Source: Janthinobacterium lividum PAMC 25724
GTDB lineage: Bacteria; Pseudomonadota; Gammaproteobacteria; Burkholderiales; Burkholderiaceae_D
DNA: 64,000 nt
Assembly: GCA_000242815.2 (NCBI GenBank)
Contig: AHHB01000037.1
Coordinates: 1 to 64,000, forward strand
Direction of reading: 5' to 3'
Under the pieces are notes generated by a model. It did no database searches. It was not told where the DNA came from and saw only the letters and a list, made by a program, of their open reading frames with translations. Below are positions 45,378 through 55,755 of this stretch, one piece after another (within the stretch, counting starts at the first letter, position 1; every line of letters begins with the position of its first letter). Made by a program: the position numbers and the translations under genes.

Positions 45378-46280
45378 TTACTCGTAGCCGTAAGCGCGCA
45401 AGCCCGCCTCGTTGTCGGCCCAGCCCGACTTGACCTTGACCCAGATTTCCAGGTACACGGGGCCGCCGAAAAGTTTTTCCATATCCAGGCGGGCCTGCGT
45501 GGACACTTCCTTCAGGCGCGCGCCCTTGTTGCCGATGATCATGGACTTGTGCGTATCACGCTCGACCAGAATGGCGGCGAAGACGCGCCGCAGATCGCCT
45601 TCCTGCTCGAATTTCTCGATCAGCACCGTGCTCGTGTACGGCAATTCGTCGCCGACAAAGCGGAAGAGTTTTTCGCGCACGATTTCCGAGGCGAGGAATT
45701 TTTCGCTGCGATCCGTGATGTCGTCCGGGCCAAAGATCGGCTGATTTTCCGGTAGGAAACGCTTGATCTCGTTTTGCAAGCCTTCCAACTGGAAATGCAG
45801 CTTGGCCGAAACGGGGACGATGGCGGCGAAGTCGCGCATGGCGGCAATTTTTTGCGCAAACGGCAACAATACGGCCTTATCCTTGACGCGGTCGGATTTA
45901 TTGATGACGAGGATGCATGGTACTTCCTTCGGCAGCAAGTCCATCACTTGCTGGTCGGCCGGGCCAAAGGTACCCGCCTCGATCACGTACAGAATGACAT
46001 CCGAGGAAATCAGGGTATTGGTGACGGTCTTGTTGAGCGTCTTGTTCAGCGCGTTCGAGTGACGCGTCTGGAAACCAGGCGTATCGACATAGATGAACTG
46101 CGCATCGGGCACCGTCTGAATGCCCGTGATGCGGTGGCGCGTGGTTTGCGCCTTGCGCGAAGTGATACTGACCTTGGCGCCGATCAGCACGTTCATCAGG
46201 GTCGATTTGCCCACGTTCGGGCGGCCCACGATGGCGATATAGCCACAGCGGAAGTGGTCGGGCATTTTGGTGGCTGTCAT
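45378..46280 (-). CDS. era: GTPase Era
   Basis: The 300-aa protein has the Ras-like GTPase motifs GRPNVGKST (G1), DTPGF (G3) and NKSD (G4), and a C-terminal KH RNA-binding domain with [27 protein letters not shown]. It binds 16S rRNA during 30S assembly. The start lies 1 bp after the rnc stop; ATG 46265 is an alternative. Confidence 0.96.
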   Translation of the reverse strand: MTATKMPDHFRCGYIAIVGRPNVGKSTLMNVLIGAKVSITSRKAQTTRHRITGIQTVPDAQFIYVDTPGFQTRHSNALNKTLNKTVTNTLISSDVILYVIEAGTFGPADQQVMDLLPKEVPCILVINKSDRVKDKAVLLPFAQKIAAMRDFAAIVPVSAKLHFQLEGLQNEIKRFLPENQPIFGPDDITDRSEKFLASEIVREKLFRFVGDELPYTSTVLIEKFEQEGDLRRVFAAILVERDTHKSMIIGNKGARLKEVSTQARLDMEKLFGGPVYLEIWVKVKSGWADNEAGLRAYGYE

Positions 46281-46281
46281 G

Positions 46282-47097
46282 CTAGTGTCGATTCTGTTTA
46301 GTGTGAGCGGCGATCGCCGGGGCCACAGGGGCTACCGCGGCGTCGCTCTGGATGGTGGCAATGCCGGCCAGCTTGAGCTGGGCGGCGCGCGGTTTGGGCT
46401 TGCGGCTGGCGGCAGGCGACTTCAGCAGCGCCTGCTCAGCCACGTCCAGCGCCAGTTTGGCGGCAGCTTGCTCACCGGCGCGGCGGCTTCCGCCACGGCC
46501 GTAGACCTGGATATTCAATTTCGGCACCAGGCATTCGATCTCGAATTCCTGGCTGTGGGCGGCGCCGTGGGTGGCCACCACATTGTACTGTGGCAGCGAA
46601 ATTTTCTTGCTTTGCAAAAACTCCTGCAGCAAGGTCTTGGCATCCTTGCCCAGGGTTTGCGGATCGACCGAGTCGAGGATGGGAATGTAGAAGGCGCGGA
46701 TCACCATGCTGGCAGCGTCAAAGCCCGTGTCGAGGAAAATGGCGCCCAACAAGGCTTCCAGGGTATCGGCCAGGATAGACGGACGGCGGAAACCGCCAGA
46801 CTTCAGCTCGCCTTCGCCCAGGCGCAAAAATTGCGACAATTCCAGCGTTTGCGCGATCTCATATAGCGACTGCTGCTTCACCAGGTTGGCGCGCAGGCGC
46901 GACAGGTCGCCCTCGTCGATGGACTTGAAGCGTTCGTACAGGATGGAAGCGACCACGCAATTGAGGATGGAGTCGCCCAGAAATTCCAGCCGCTCATTAT
47001 GCAAACTGCTGTGGCTACGGTGCGTCAAGGCTTGCTGCAACAGGCCAGCATCCTGGAACGTATAGCCTAAACGGTTTTGCAATAGCTGAAGATTCAT
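46282..47097 (-). CDS. rnc: Ribonuclease III
   Basis: The 271-aa enzyme from ATG 47097 ([20 protein letters not shown]) carries the RNase III signature [12 protein letters not shown] and the second catalytic cluster [14 protein letters not shown] double-stranded RNA-binding domain ([19 protein letters not shown]) follows, then a Lys/Ala/Pro tail of about 45 aa. It processes rRNA and structured mRNA. A longer upstream frame overlaps lepB and is not supported. Confidence 0.95.
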   Translation of the reverse strand: MNLQLLQNRLGYTFQDAGLLQQALTHRSHSSLHNERLEFLGDSILNCVVASILYERFKSIDEGDLSRLRANLVKQQSLYEIAQTLELSQFLRLGEGELKSGGFRRPSILADTLEALLGAIFLDTGFDAASMVIRAFYIPILDSVDPQTLGKDAKTLLQEFLQSKKISLPQYNVVATHGAAHSQEFEIECLVPKLNIQVYGRGGSRRAGEQAAAKLALDVAEQALLKSPAASRKPKPRAAQLKLAGIATIQSDAAVAPVAPAIAAHTKQNRH

Positions 47098-47192
47098 TGT
47101 TGTTTCTGTATCATCTGAGTAATTCGGCTGGCCACCGCGCGCGACATCGGCGCGGTAGCCATGGGCAGTCTGCCTCGGCAGACCCGGCCGGC

Positions 47193-48110
47193 TTAGTGTA
47201 TGCCGCCCACGCGTTTCGGATTGCTGAAGTTCATCCACACCAGGAAAGCTTTGCCGACGATGTTCTCGTTCGGCACGAAGCCCCAGTAGCGGCTGTCGGC
47301 GCTATTGTCGCGGTTATCACCCATCATGAAGTAATTGCCTTGCGGCACCACACAGGTAAAACCGTCTTCGTTGTAGCGGCAGGCATCCTGCTGCGGGAAA
47401 TCCTTCACTTCGCGCAAGTTCAACGCGGGAGCAGGCTCGTCGTTAAGGATGCGGTGGCTCACGCCCGTCAGGTTTTCTTCCAACTGCTTGTGGTAGACCG
47501 TGCTTTCGTCGTCCAGATAGTCGTCCAGCGCGGTGTACGCCACATCCTTGCCGTTGACCGTCAAGCGCTTGTTTTCATAGGTGATTTTATCACCAGGCAC
47601 GCCGATCACGCGCTTGATGTAGTCTTGCGACATATCTTTCGGGTACTTGAACACCATCACGTCGCCGCGCTGCGGATCGTTCACTTCAATGATGCGCTTG
47701 TTGACGATCGGCAACCGAATACCATAGGTGAACTTATTCACCAGAATCAAATCGCCCACCAGCAAGGTCGGCACCATCGAGCTCGACGGGATCTTGAACG
47801 GCTCGTACAGGAATGCACGCAGACAAAACACCAGGGCGATGACGGGGAAGAAGCTGCCCGAATACTCGACCCAGGTCGGCTGGCGCAACAGCGCTGCCTC
47901 GATGGTGGCGCGGCTACCGCCGGCGTCGGACTTGATACCCTCGGCGGCCAGCTTGGACTGACGCGCATCGAAGTCAGCCAGAGCGCGGTCGGCCGCCTGG
48001 CGGCGCTGCTTGGCCAGGTAAAACACATCGAGGCACCAGACCAGGCCCGTCAACACCATCAGCACGAACAAAATTAAAGCGAAATTTCCTAAAATCACTT
48101 GCAGGTTCAT
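47193..48110 (-). CDS. lepB: Signal peptidase I LepB
   Basis: The 305-aa membrane protease has an N-terminal helix ([20 protein letters not shown]), a cytoplasmic loop and a second helix. Box [22 protein letters not shown] holds the catalytic Ser; box [24 protein letters not shown] holds the Lys; box E is [18 protein letters not shown]. It cleaves type I leader peptides. Starts 3 bp after the lepA stop. Confidence 0.95.
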   Translation of the reverse strand: MNLQVILGNFALILFVLMVLTGLVWCLDVFYLAKQRRQAADRALADFDARQSKLAAEGIKSDAGGSRATIEAALLRQPTWVEYSGSFFPVIALVFCLRAFLYEPFKIPSSSMVPTLLVGDLILVNKFTYGIRLPIVNKRIIEVNDPQRGDVMVFKYPKDMSQDYIKRVIGVPGDKITYENKRLTVNGKDVAYTALDDYLDDESTVYHKQLEENLTGVSHRILNDEPAPALNLREVKDFPQQDACRYNEDGFTCVVPQGNYFMMGDNRDNSADSRYWGFVPNENIVGKAFLVWMNFSNPKRVGGIH

Positions 48111-48113
48111 TGA

Positions 48114-49904
48114 TCAACCATCCACTTGTAAAATTGCCAGGAATGCTTCTTGCGGGATCTCCACGGAACCCACTTGCTTCATGCGCTTCTTACCCGCTTT
48201 TTGTTTTTCCAGCAATTTTTTCTTGCGGCTGATATCGCCGCCGTAGCACTTCGCCAGCACGTTCTTGCGCAAGGCTTTGACGTTCTCGCGCGAAATGATG
48301 TTGGCACCGATGGTTGCCTGAATAGCCACGTCGAACATCTGGCGCGGGATCAGTTCACGCATCTTGGCGGCGACCTGGCGGCCACGGTACTGGCTGTTCG
48401 AACGGTGCACGATGATGGCCAGCGCATCGACTTTTTCGCTGTTGATCAGCATGTCGACCTTGACCACGTCGGCCGCGCGGTATTCCTTGAACTCGTAATC
48501 CATCGAGGCATAGCCGCGCGACGTCGATTTCAGGCGATCGAAGAAGTCCAGCACGATCTCGGCCATCGGCATTTCATACACGAGCTTGACCTGGCGGCCG
48601 TGGTAACTCATGTCCATCTGGATGCCGCGCTTGCCGATACACAGGGTGATGACGGAGCCGACGTATTCCTGCGGCATGTACAGATTGACCGTGACGATAG
48701 GCTCGCGCACTTCCTCGATGCGCGACGGATCGGGCATCTTCGACGGGTTGTCGACGTTGATCAGGCTGCCGTCGCGCTGGATCACTTCATACACCACGGT
48801 AGGCGCCGTGGTAATGAGGTCCATGTCGAATTCGCGCTCTAGGCGTTCCTGCACGATTTCCATGTGCAGCAAGCCCAGGAAGCCGCAGCGGAAGCCGAAG
48901 CCCAGCGCCTGCGACACTTCCGGCTCGTACATCAGGGCCGCGTCGTTCAATTTCAGCTTTTCCAGCGAGTCGCGCAGCGCGTCGTACTGGTTCGCTTCCA
49001 CGGGGAACAGGCCGGCAAACACTTGCGGCTGCACTTCCTTGAAGCCGGGCAATGGCGCGGCGGCAGGACGGCTGACCAGGGTCACGGTATCACCCACCTT
49101 GGCCGCCTTCAATTCCTTGATGCCGGCGATGATGAAGCCCACCTGGCCTGCCGACAATTGCGGCAAGGATTGCGAACGCGGCGAGAACACGCCGATGTCT
49201 TCCACCAGTTGCACCGAATCGGTGGCCATCAGGCGGATCTTGTCTTTCGGTTTCAGGGTGCCGTTGACCACGCGTACCAGCATGACCACGCCGACATAGG
49301 CGTCATACCAGGAGTCGACGATCAGCGCCTGCAGCGGCGCATCAGGATCACCCTTCGGTGGCGGCACCTTGACGATCAGTTGCTCGAGCACGTCCAGTAC
49401 GCCAAAGCCTGTCTTGGCCGAGCAATGCACGGCGTCGGCCGCGTCGATGCCGATCACGTCTTCGATCTCGGCAATAGCGTTCGGCGGGTCTGCGTTGGGC
49501 AAGTCGATCTTATTCAGGACAGGCACCACTTCCACGCCCAGGTCCAGCGCCGTGTAGCAGTTGGCGACTGTTTGCGCTTCCACGCCTTGCGACGCATCCA
49601 CCACCAGCAGCGCGCCTTCGCAGGCGGACAGCGAGCGCGACACTTCATAGCTGAAGTCGACGTGACCAGGCGTATCGATCAGGTTCAGGTTATAGATCTG
49701 GCCATCGCGCGCCTTGTAGTGCAGGGCCGCCGTCTGCGCCTTGATGGTAATGCCGCGCTCGCGCTCCAGATCCATCGAATCGAGCACCTGCGCCTCCATC
49801 TCGCGGTCGGACAAGCCGCCGCACAATTGAATGATGCGGTCAGCCAGGGTCGATTTACCGTGGTCAATATGGGCGATGATGGAGAAATTGCGTATGTTGT
49901 TCAT
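48114..49904 (-). CDS. lepA: Elongation factor 4 (LepA)
   Basis: The 596-aa translational GTPase opens [23 protein letters not shown] (G1), with [16 protein letters not shown] (G3) and NKIDLP (G4). The LepA-specific C-terminal domain ends [25 protein letters not shown]. It can move back-translocated ribosomes. It heads the lepA-lepB-rnc-era run; a hairpin separates it from the upstream glutaredoxin gene. Confidence 0.97.
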   Translation of the reverse strand: MNNIRNFSIIAHIDHGKSTLADRIIQLCGGLSDREMEAQVLDSMDLERERGITIKAQTAALHYKARDGQIYNLNLIDTPGHVDFSYEVSRSLSACEGALLVVDASQGVEAQTVANCYTALDLGVEVVPVLNKIDLPNADPPNAIAEIEDVIGIDAADAVHCSAKTGFGVLDVLEQLIVKVPPPKGDPDAPLQALIVDSWYDAYVGVVMLVRVVNGTLKPKDKIRLMATDSVQLVEDIGVFSPRSQSLPQLSAGQVGFIIAGIKELKAAKVGDTVTLVSRPAAAPLPGFKEVQPQVFAGLFPVEANQYDALRDSLEKLKLNDAALMYEPEVSQALGFGFRCGFLGLLHMEIVQERLEREFDMDLITTAPTVVYEVIQRDGSLINVDNPSKMPDPSRIEEVREPIVTVNLYMPQEYVGSVITLCIGKRGIQMDMSYHGRQVKLVYEMPMAEIVLDFFDRLKSTSRGYASMDYEFKEYRAADVVKVDMLINSEKVDALAIIVHRSNSQYRGRQVAAKMRELIPRQMFDVAIQATIGANIISRENVKALRKNVLAKCYGGDISRKKKLLEKQKAGKKRMKQVGSVEIPQEAFLAILQVDG

Positions 49905-49995
49905 TAACTAATATATGTGCGAGTGACGACACTGCTTTAACAGGAATCATGGGGATCATGCTCGGGCCAAAACCGGGCGCCCCACTCATGATGAA

Positions 49996-50041
49996 AAAAG
50001 CGCTCCGAGCAGGACATCTGCATGCCCAGGCGAGCGCTTTT
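49996..50041. terminator. Long-armed hairpin with A/T tails upstream of lepA
   Basis: AAAAGCGCTC (49996-50005) pairs perfectly with GAGCGCTTTT (50032-50041). On the minus strand it would stop transcription from the rpoE-mucD-glutaredoxin unit before lepA. The 26-nt loop is long for a terminator. The rest of the 305-bp gap shows no gene. Confidence 0.6.
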
Positions 50042-50209
50042 GAAGCGACAGAAGCTGCTGCCTCGGACAGTAGCTTTTTCGACCTCCCCATTTTACCGGA
50101 TTTCAGAGCGGAAAGCCCGTCTTTCAGAGACCGGCACCGGGCGAGGCGACATTTTCAGCTGTTTTAAGCAGCAGAATGGTGCAATGCAGTGTCAATATTG
50201 ACATTCCAA

Positions 50210-50455
50210 CTATGCCAGGCAGCGACGTACGGCGGCCACATCCAGGAAATAATGGCATAGCTCGGGTTGGGTCAGGTCGCCAAACAGCACGGGCACAAGC
50301 TCATCGAAACGCGCCAGCAGCGAGGCATCGGGCGAAGTGTCGATATCGATCACATCTACCGTAAATGCTTGCTCAGGCGGCTGCAGCAGGAGCAAGGCGT
50401 CGAGCATGTCCTGGCATAAATGGCAGTAACTGCGGGAATAAAGGGTGAAATGCAT
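50210..50455 (-). CDS. Glutaredoxin family protein (81 aa)
   Basis: ATG 50455 gives MHFTLYSRSYCHLCQDMLDALLLL, a thioredoxin-fold start with redox motif CHLC. The later ELVPVLFGD carries the cis-Pro segment (VPVL). At 81 aa it belongs to the short DUF836/glutaredoxin-like group often found beside mucD and lepA. It probably reduces disulfides in the cytoplasm; the partner is unknown. Confidence 0.8.
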   Translation of the reverse strand: MHFTLYSRSYCHLCQDMLDALLLLQPPEQAFTVDVIDIDTSPDASLLARFDELVPVLFGDLTQPELCHYFLDVAAVRRCLA

Positions 50456-50511
50456 GCGGAAAAAGGGGAAAGGCATCCCGGCAGGACCGGGATGCAGATT
50501 AGACCAGAAAC

Positions 50512-52008
50512 CTACTTGAGCGCAGGACGCAGCGAGACGAACTGTGCCGTATCGCCACGGCGCACCAGCACCGCTGACGACTTCTTCGGATCGAGCTTGG
50601 CCACCAGGGCAAGGAACTGCTTGGCATCTTTCACGGCAACGTTATTCAATTGCAAGATCACATCGCCAGGCTGCAGGCCAGCCCGGGCCGCCACGCCATC
50701 GGCATCATCGACCAGCACGCCTGCATCGATCTTCAATTCCTGCTTTTTCGCAGCCGGCACATCGCTGACTTTCAACCCCAGTGCATTGACGGCTTGCGCC
50801 TCGGGCTCCCTGGCGCCCTTCTTGGCCGTTTTACCGCCTTCCAGTTCGACGACGGTAACAGCAATCTCTTGCTGCGCGCCATTGCGCCAGACGCTCACCG
50901 TCGACTTGCCATTGACGGCAGCGCCGCCTACCAGGCGCGGCAGGTCGGACGAACGCTCGATCAGGGCGCCGTTGAATTTCAGGATGATGTCACCGGGCTT
51001 GATGCCCGCCTTGTCTGCCGGACCACCGGGCTCCACCATCGACACTTGCGCACCCTTGGCATTGGGCAAGCCCAGCGATTCTGCCACGTCCTTGCTCAGC
51101 TCGCCGATCTGCACGCCGATGCGCCCGCGCACCACTTTCCCCGTCTTTTTCAGTTGCTCGCCCACGCGCATGGCTTCATCGATAGGTACGGCAAACGAAA
51201 TGCCATTGTAGGCGCCGGACAAGGTGGCGATCTGCGAATTGATGCCGATCACTTCGCCGCGCATATTGATCAAGGGCCCTCCCGAGTTGCCGGGATTGAC
51301 AGCCACGTCGCTCTGAATCAGGGGCAGGTAGTCGCCCGTGTCACGGGACTTGGCGGAAATGATGCCTGCCGTCACCGTATTTTCCAGGTTGAATGGCGAT
51401 CCGATGGCGATCACCCACTCGCCCACGCGTATCTTGTTCGAGTCGCCGATGGTCAGGCGCGGCAAATTGGCGCCCTCGATCTTCAGCAGGGCCACGTCGG
51501 TGCGCGCATCGGCACCGATCACCTTGGCCTTGAATTCGCGCTTGTCCGTCAGGGTCACGTACACCTCGTCGGCACCGTCGACGACATGGGCATTGCTCAG
51601 GACGTAACCATCGTTTGAAATAATGAAGCCGGAACCGACACCGCGCTGGACTTCCTGCTCCTGCGGCACGCCGCGACGGCCGCCGCGCGGCCCCTGCTGG
51701 CGCGGCGCGGGCATGGCGCCGCCAAAGAAACGGCGCAAAAATTCCTGCATTTCCTGCTCATCCTGACCGCCCGCGCCGGGCGTATTCATTTTCAGGCGCT
51801 CAGTGGTGCGGATATTGACTACGGCCGGGCCGACGGCGTCGACCAAGTCCGAGAAATCGGGCAACTTCACGGCCGACACGGCGGCATGCGCTGGTGGCGC
51901 CAGGCCCAGCATGCTGGGAGCAAGAAAGACGCCAGCCGTACCGAACAATAAAGCGGAAAGCGTCTTCACTGAAAACGACTTGCTGGCGGCACACATGTTT
52001 TTTTTCAT
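50512..52008 (-). CDS. mucD: Do-family periplasmic serine protease (MucD/DegP type)
   Basis: The 498-aa protein has a signal peptide (ending PPAHA), a trypsin-like domain with His in NAHVVDGADEVYV, Asp in DARTDVALLKI and Ser in PGNSGGPLINM, and two PDZ domains (GRIGVQIGELSKDVAESLGL; VLVDDADGVAARAGLQPGDVIL). It degrades misfolded envelope proteins. It lies downstream of rpoE-rseA, as in many beta- and gammaproteobacteria, and is likely sigma-E controlled. Confidence 0.94.
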   Translation of the reverse strand: MKKNMCAASKSFSVKTLSALLFGTAGVFLAPSMLGLAPPAHAAVSAVKLPDFSDLVDAVGPAVVNIRTTERLKMNTPGAGGQDEQEMQEFLRRFFGGAMPAPRQQGPRGGRRGVPQEQEVQRGVGSGFIISNDGYVLSNAHVVDGADEVYVTLTDKREFKAKVIGADARTDVALLKIEGANLPRLTIGDSNKIRVGEWVIAIGSPFNLENTVTAGIISAKSRDTGDYLPLIQSDVAVNPGNSGGPLINMRGEVIGINSQIATLSGAYNGISFAVPIDEAMRVGEQLKKTGKVVRGRIGVQIGELSKDVAESLGLPNAKGAQVSMVEPGGPADKAGIKPGDIILKFNGALIERSSDLPRLVGGAAVNGKSTVSVWRNGAQQEIAVTVVELEGGKTAKKGAREPEAQAVNALGLKVSDVPAAKKQELKIDAGVLVDDADGVAARAGLQPGDVILQLNNVAVKDAKQFLALVAKLDPKKSSAVLVRRGDTAQFVSLRPALK

Positions 52009-52245
52009 GGAAAGGATCTTTTCGAGTATATAAACGGATCAAAACGCGAATCAGGCGATTGCCTGCGTGCATGATTGGCCGTCATGACGGCATCCCAGGG
52101 GCAAACACACCTGGCAGCGCGCATAGCAAACAATGCAACAATATATCGCAAAGCAATATATTGCCTGCGCACAGTGTCAATCGTAGCGAAGTCCAGTGTC
52201 AAGAGGGCCAACAGGATATTAAGCCTGGCATAAGATGGAAGTACG

Positions 52246-52581
52246 CTAGCGCTGCACCAGCGATGCCGATTCCAAGGGCTCGGCCGCGGCGGCCGAAACG
52301 CTGGCAGTGGACAGGGGCGGCAATGACTGCGCAGGGACAGCCTGTCCGCCAGGCACCACCTCGGCGGCCAGCCGGCTGGCCAGGCGCGCGTCGAATTGGG
52401 CGCTCAGGGCATGGCCGCCCTGCTCCGAGCGCAGCACGTCGCCGATCAAGCGATAGGCCTGCCATGCCTGGCGACCCTGATCCATGTCGAGGGCGGCAAA
52501 AGCCAGTTCGCGTTCGCTCGCCGCCAGCTCGCCATCGACCAGGGCCGAAATCGTCTCGTGCAATCGTGTATGCGTATCCAT
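52246..52581 (-). CDS. rseA: RseA-type anti-sigma-E factor, short and without a membrane segment
   Basis: From ATG 52581 the 111-aa product reads MDTHTRLHETISALVDGELAASERELAFAAL ... GRQAWQAYRLIGDVLRSE, the N-terminal sigma-binding domain of RseA. Ordinary RseA (about 200 aa) continues into a membrane helix and a periplasmic domain cut by DegS and RseP. Here the chain ends in a Pro/Ala/Ser tail with no hydrophobic segment. No rseB lies between it and mucD; the 237-bp gap appears non-coding. Confidence 0.85.
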   Translation of the reverse strand: MDTHTRLHETISALVDGELAASERELAFAALDMDQGRQAWQAYRLIGDVLRSEQGGHALSAQFDARLASRLAAEVVPGGQAVPAQSLPPLSTASVSAAAAEPLESASLVQR

Positions 52582-52653
52582 GATGGGTCCTGCCATTTCA
52601 AGAGAATGGTTGCGCAAATAGGAGGCAACCATATATCGTTCATGTGTCCAAGA

Positions 52654-53277
52654 TTACCAGCGCTTGTCAAGCGGCATGTCCAACAACGGTTTCAATTTCT
52701 CCGCTATCACTTCACGCGCGCGAAAAATGCGGCTGCGCACGGTGCCGATGGGGCACGCCATGATCGCCGATATCTCTTCATAGCTGAGGCCCTCGATCTC
52801 GCGCAGCACGATGGCGGTGCGCAAATCGATGGGCAGCAACGCCATGGCCGCATTGACGGTGGCGGCAATTTGCTTGCTGGCCAGCACCGATTCAGGCGTA
52901 TTATTATCGCGCAATTTACTGCCGTCATCGAAAGACTCCGCCTGCTCGATGTCGGTATCGCTGGACGCGATGGCGCGCCGACCCTGCGTGGCAAGATAAT
53001 TCTTGGCCGTATTGATACCGATGCGATACAACCAGGTGTAAAAAGCGGCATCGCCGCGAAAATGGCACAGCGCACGATATGCCTTGATAAAGGCTTCCTG
53101 CACCACGTCTTCGGCCTCCGACGGGTCATGCACGAGGCGCGATACCAGGCGCATCAAGCGGCGCTGGTATTTCGATACCAGCACATCGAATGCCCGTTTG
53201 TCGCCAGCCTGCACCCGCTCGACCAGTAACTGATCATACTCGCGCTCTGTGCTCACGCCGAATGTCCCTGTAGTCAT
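52654..53277 (-). CDS. rpoE: RNA polymerase sigma factor RpoE (envelope stress)
   Basis: From ATG 53277 (MTTGTFGVSTEREYDQLLVERVQAGDKRAFD) the 207-aa ECF sigma factor has region 2 (LVSRLVHDPSEAEDVVQEAFIKAYRAL) and region 4 (LPIDLRTAIVLREIEGLSYEEISAIMACPIGTVRSRIFRAREVI). The sequence fits the AlgU/RpoE group. The longer open frame upstream overlaps the next gene and is Cys/Arg-rich nonsense. It leads rpoE-rseA-mucD. Confidence 0.95.
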   Translation of the reverse strand: MTTGTFGVSTEREYDQLLVERVQAGDKRAFDVLVSKYQRRLMRLVSRLVHDPSEAEDVVQEAFIKAYRALCHFRGDAAFYTWLYRIGINTAKNYLATQGRRAIASSDTDIEQAESFDDGSKLRDNNTPESVLASKQIAATVNAAMALLPIDLRTAIVLREIEGLSYEEISAIMACPIGTVRSRIFRAREVIAEKLKPLLDMPLDKRW

Positions 53278-53341
53278 GCAGCGTGGCGTCTGTATGGATA
53301 TAGAGTTGGCCCGCTGCAAGAAGTTCAGTGTTCGCCCACGT

Positions 53342-53929
53342 TTATTCTTCGCCACTGCGTACCGCGATCGCCCGGCACGCCACGGCCAGCGGGCGAAAGG
53401 CGGCGCAACTGCCGCCACGCTGCACCCACACCTGCGTGCGCCGCCCCGCCGCATCGGCCAGGCACAGCACCAGCAACGAAGGCCACAGGGTCGAGCCCGG
53501 CAACAGGCGCAGCACAGGTGGCACAGGTGGCACCGACGGCCCCGCGCCGGCCGCTTCCGCCGCGCCGCCGGCAGCACTCGCCGGCATCCCGTCATGCTCC
53601 AGATATACCGTCAGCCGCAGCTGGCCGACCGGCGAAATATCAAGTACCTGCGGCTTTCTGCGCTGGCACAGCAAAGCGAGCAAAAATATGCCGCCAGCCA
53701 CACTCGACAGCGCACCGGCCCAGCCCAGCGCATAAGCACCCACCAGTTGGCCGGGACCGGGACCGGGACCGGGGCCGGGGCCGGGGCCGGGAACAGAACT
53801 GGACAGGGCCGCAGCGGGCCACACGCCGCTCAGGGGCCAGGCGGCCAGCACCGCGCACAACCCCAGCGCCGCTTGCAGCAGGCGCAAACAGACAGGCGTG
53901 CGAATGACAGCCGCAACGGCAATTGACAT
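53342..53929 (-). CDS. Membrane-anchored hypothetical protein, possibly YgfX-like, with a (PG)n tract
   Basis: From ATG 53929 the 195-aa protein has a hydrophobic helix (LLQAALGLCAVLAAWPLSGVW) and a Pro-Gly repeat encoded by a GGGACC/GGGGCC hexamer array (53754-53793 region). A second helix follows (VGAYALGWAGALSSVAGGIFLLALL), then a beta-rich end with LRLLPGSTLWPSLLVLCLAD and FRPLAVACRAI. Two helices followed by a short cytosolic part and the place between fabF and rpoE recall YgfX-type proteins. This identity is tentative. Confidence 0.55.
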   Translation of the reverse strand: MSIAVAAVIRTPVCLRLLQAALGLCAVLAAWPLSGVWPAAALSSSVPGPGPGPGPGPGPGQLVGAYALGWAGALSSVAGGIFLLALLCQRRKPQVLDISPVGQLRLTVYLEHDGMPASAAGGAAEAAGAGPSVPPVPPVLRLLPGSTLWPSLLVLCLADAAGRRTQVWVQRGGSCAAFRPLAVACRAIAVRSGEE

Positions 53930-54011
53930 ATAGATAATTAAATGGAAAACATCAGGCACGCCGGCTTCGTGCCGGGCAAATTCAGGCGCCAACGGGCGTT
54001 GGAGCCGAATC

Positions 54012-54044
54012 AGCGCTCACTACGGTTTGACCGTAGCGAGCGCT
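54012..54044. terminator. Hairpin behind fabF
   Basis: AGCGCTCACTACGGT pairs with ACCGTAGCGAGCGCT (one mismatch) around TTG, 14 bp beyond the fabF stop. No T-run follows on the minus strand. The arm ACCGTAGCGAGCG is identical to the left part of the fold-back repeats at 21045 and 62624. Confidence 0.6.
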
Positions 54045-54057
54045 TGAAAGTTCCTAC

Positions 54058-55308
54058 TTATTTCGCTTTACCGAAAATCAGCGTGCCATTCGTTCCGCCG
54101 AAGCCGAACGAATTCTTCACTGCATAATCGATCTTCATATCACGTGCCGTATTGGCACAGAAATCGAGATCACAAGTCGGATCCTGGTTGAAGATGTTGA
54201 TGGTCGGTGGCGACACCTGATGGTGCAATGCCAAGACCGTAAACACCGCTTCCAGACCGCCCGCGCCGCCCAGCAAATGACCCGTCATCGACTTCGTCGA
54301 GTTGACGACCATCTGCTTGGCATGCTCGCCGAAGGTGCGTTTGATACCCATCACCTCCGCCACATCGCCTTGCGGGGTCGACGTGCCGTGCGCGTTCAGG
54401 TACTGAATCTGATCCGGGTTCAAGCCTGCGTTGTTGAGGGCCGCGATCACCGATTTGCTGCCGCCGCTACCATCTTCCAGCGGCGAGGTCATGTGATAAG
54501 CATCTGCGCTCATCCCGAAACCATGCACTTCAGCGTAGATCTTGGCACCACGGGCCACCGCGTGCTCGTACTCTTCCAGCACCATGACACCAGCGCCCTC
54601 GCCCAGCACGAAGCCGTCGCGGTCGACATCCCATGGACGCGATGCCGTTGCCGGATCGTCGTTGCGGGTCGACAAGGCACGCGCCGAAGCGAAACCGCCG
54701 AGGCCCAGCGGCGACACAGTCGATTCAGCACCGCCAGCAATCATGACGTCGGCATCGCCGTACTCGATCATGCGCGCTGCAGCACCTATGCTGTGCAAAC
54801 CGGTGGTACACGCTGTCACGATCGCCAGGTTCGGACCCTTCAAACCATATTTGATCGAAAGGTTGCCAGAAATCATGTTAATGATCGAGGCAGGCACGAA
54901 AAATGGCGAGATACGGCGCGGACCGCGCTTTTCGTACTCGGATTTGGTTTCCTCGATCAGCGGCAAGCCACCGATACCGGAACCGATGATCACACCGATG
55001 CGCTCGGCATTCTCCTCGGTCACTTCCAGGCCGGAGTCCTGCATCGCCTGCATGCCGGCAGCCATGCCGTAATGGATAAAGGTGTCCATATGGCGGGCTT
55101 CCTTACCGGAGATGTAATCTTCGATATTGAAACCTTTGACTTCACCGGCAAAATGCGTAGTGAATGGCAATGCATCAAACTTGGTAATCGTGGCAATGCC
55201 GGATTTACCTTCAATGATTGCGCCCCACGCCTCGGCAATAGTATTGCCGACAGGTGAAACGCAGCCCAGGCCGGTGACAACAACACGACGGTTTTTAGAA
55301 CGGCTCAA
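54058..55308 (-). CDS. fabF: Beta-ketoacyl-ACP synthase II FabF
   Basis: The 416-aa condensing enzyme has the nucleophile Cys in [13 protein letters not shown], and His in [11 protein letters not shown] and [13 protein letters not shown], the Cys-His-His triad. The C-terminus [14 protein letters not shown] is typical. It extends acyl-ACP with malonyl-ACP. Last gene of the fab operon, 29 bp after acpP. Confidence 0.97.
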   Translation of the reverse strand: MSRSKNRRVVVTGLGCVSPVGNTIAEAWGAIIEGKSGIATITKFDALPFTTHFAGEVKGFNIEDYISGKEARHMDTFIHYGMAAGMQAMQDSGLEVTEENAERIGVIIGSGIGGLPLIEETKSEYEKRGPRRISPFFVPASIINMISGNLSIKYGLKGPNLAIVTACTTGLHSIGAAARMIEYGDADVMIAGGAESTVSPLGLGGFASARALSTRNDDPATASRPWDVDRDGFVLGEGAGVMVLEEYEHAVARGAKIYAEVHGFGMSADAYHMTSPLEDGSGGSKSVIAALNNAGLNPDQIQYLNAHGTSTPQGDVAEVMGIKRTFGEHAKQMVVNSTKSMTGHLLGGAGGLEAVFTVLALHHQVSPPTINIFNQDPTCDLDFCANTARDMKIDYAVKNSFGFGGTNGTLIFGKAK

Positions 55309-55337
55309 GCGATTCTCCTGAAGTCGGTCAGACAGGC

Positions 55338-55577
55338 TTAGGCCTTGACGTGTGCGGTGGCGTAGTCGATCGCCTGTTGCACGGTGGTGATTTTTTCAGC
55401 TTGTTCGTCAGGGATTTCCATTTCGAATTCGTCTTCCAGGGCCATGACCAGTTCCACGGTGTCCAGGGAATCGGCGCCGAGATCGTCGACGAAGGAGGAT
55501 TCGATTTTGATGTCTGCTTCTGCAACGCCCAGTTGCTCAGCGACGATTTTCTTAACGCGTTGTTCGATATCCGACAT
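55338..55577 (-). CDS. acpP: Acyl carrier protein AcpP
   Basis: The 79-aa acidic protein [18 protein letters not shown] carries the phosphopantetheine attachment motif [15 protein letters not shown] (Ser at about 37). It carries acyl chains to all Fab enzymes and PlsX. Placed between fabG and fabF as in most Proteobacteria. Confidence 0.98.
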   Translation of the reverse strand: MSDIEQRVKKIVAEQLGVAEADIKIESSFVDDLGADSLDTVELVMALEDEFEMEIPDEQAEKITTVQQAIDYATAHVKA

Positions 55578-55755
55578 GTTATGGCTCCAAAGTGTGTGTT
55601 ACGGAAAGTGCGCGCATTTTATCAGGTTTGCGCGTCCGAATACTAATTTCGGTGTCTGCTGCTAATTCGACCGAAGCTGCTGCTAAAAGATGTGATTATA
55701 GACAAAAATGAACGTTCAATCATGCCACAAACGCCCACCCCGTCTAGCTTTCACA

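Noticed and set aside
52199-52465. Missing RseA membrane segment in another frame
   Set aside because: The alternative frame has one short hydrophobic stretch (GIGIAGAALAYFHLMPG) but is otherwise Arg/Pro-rich and unlike RseA; no single-base change joins them convincingly.
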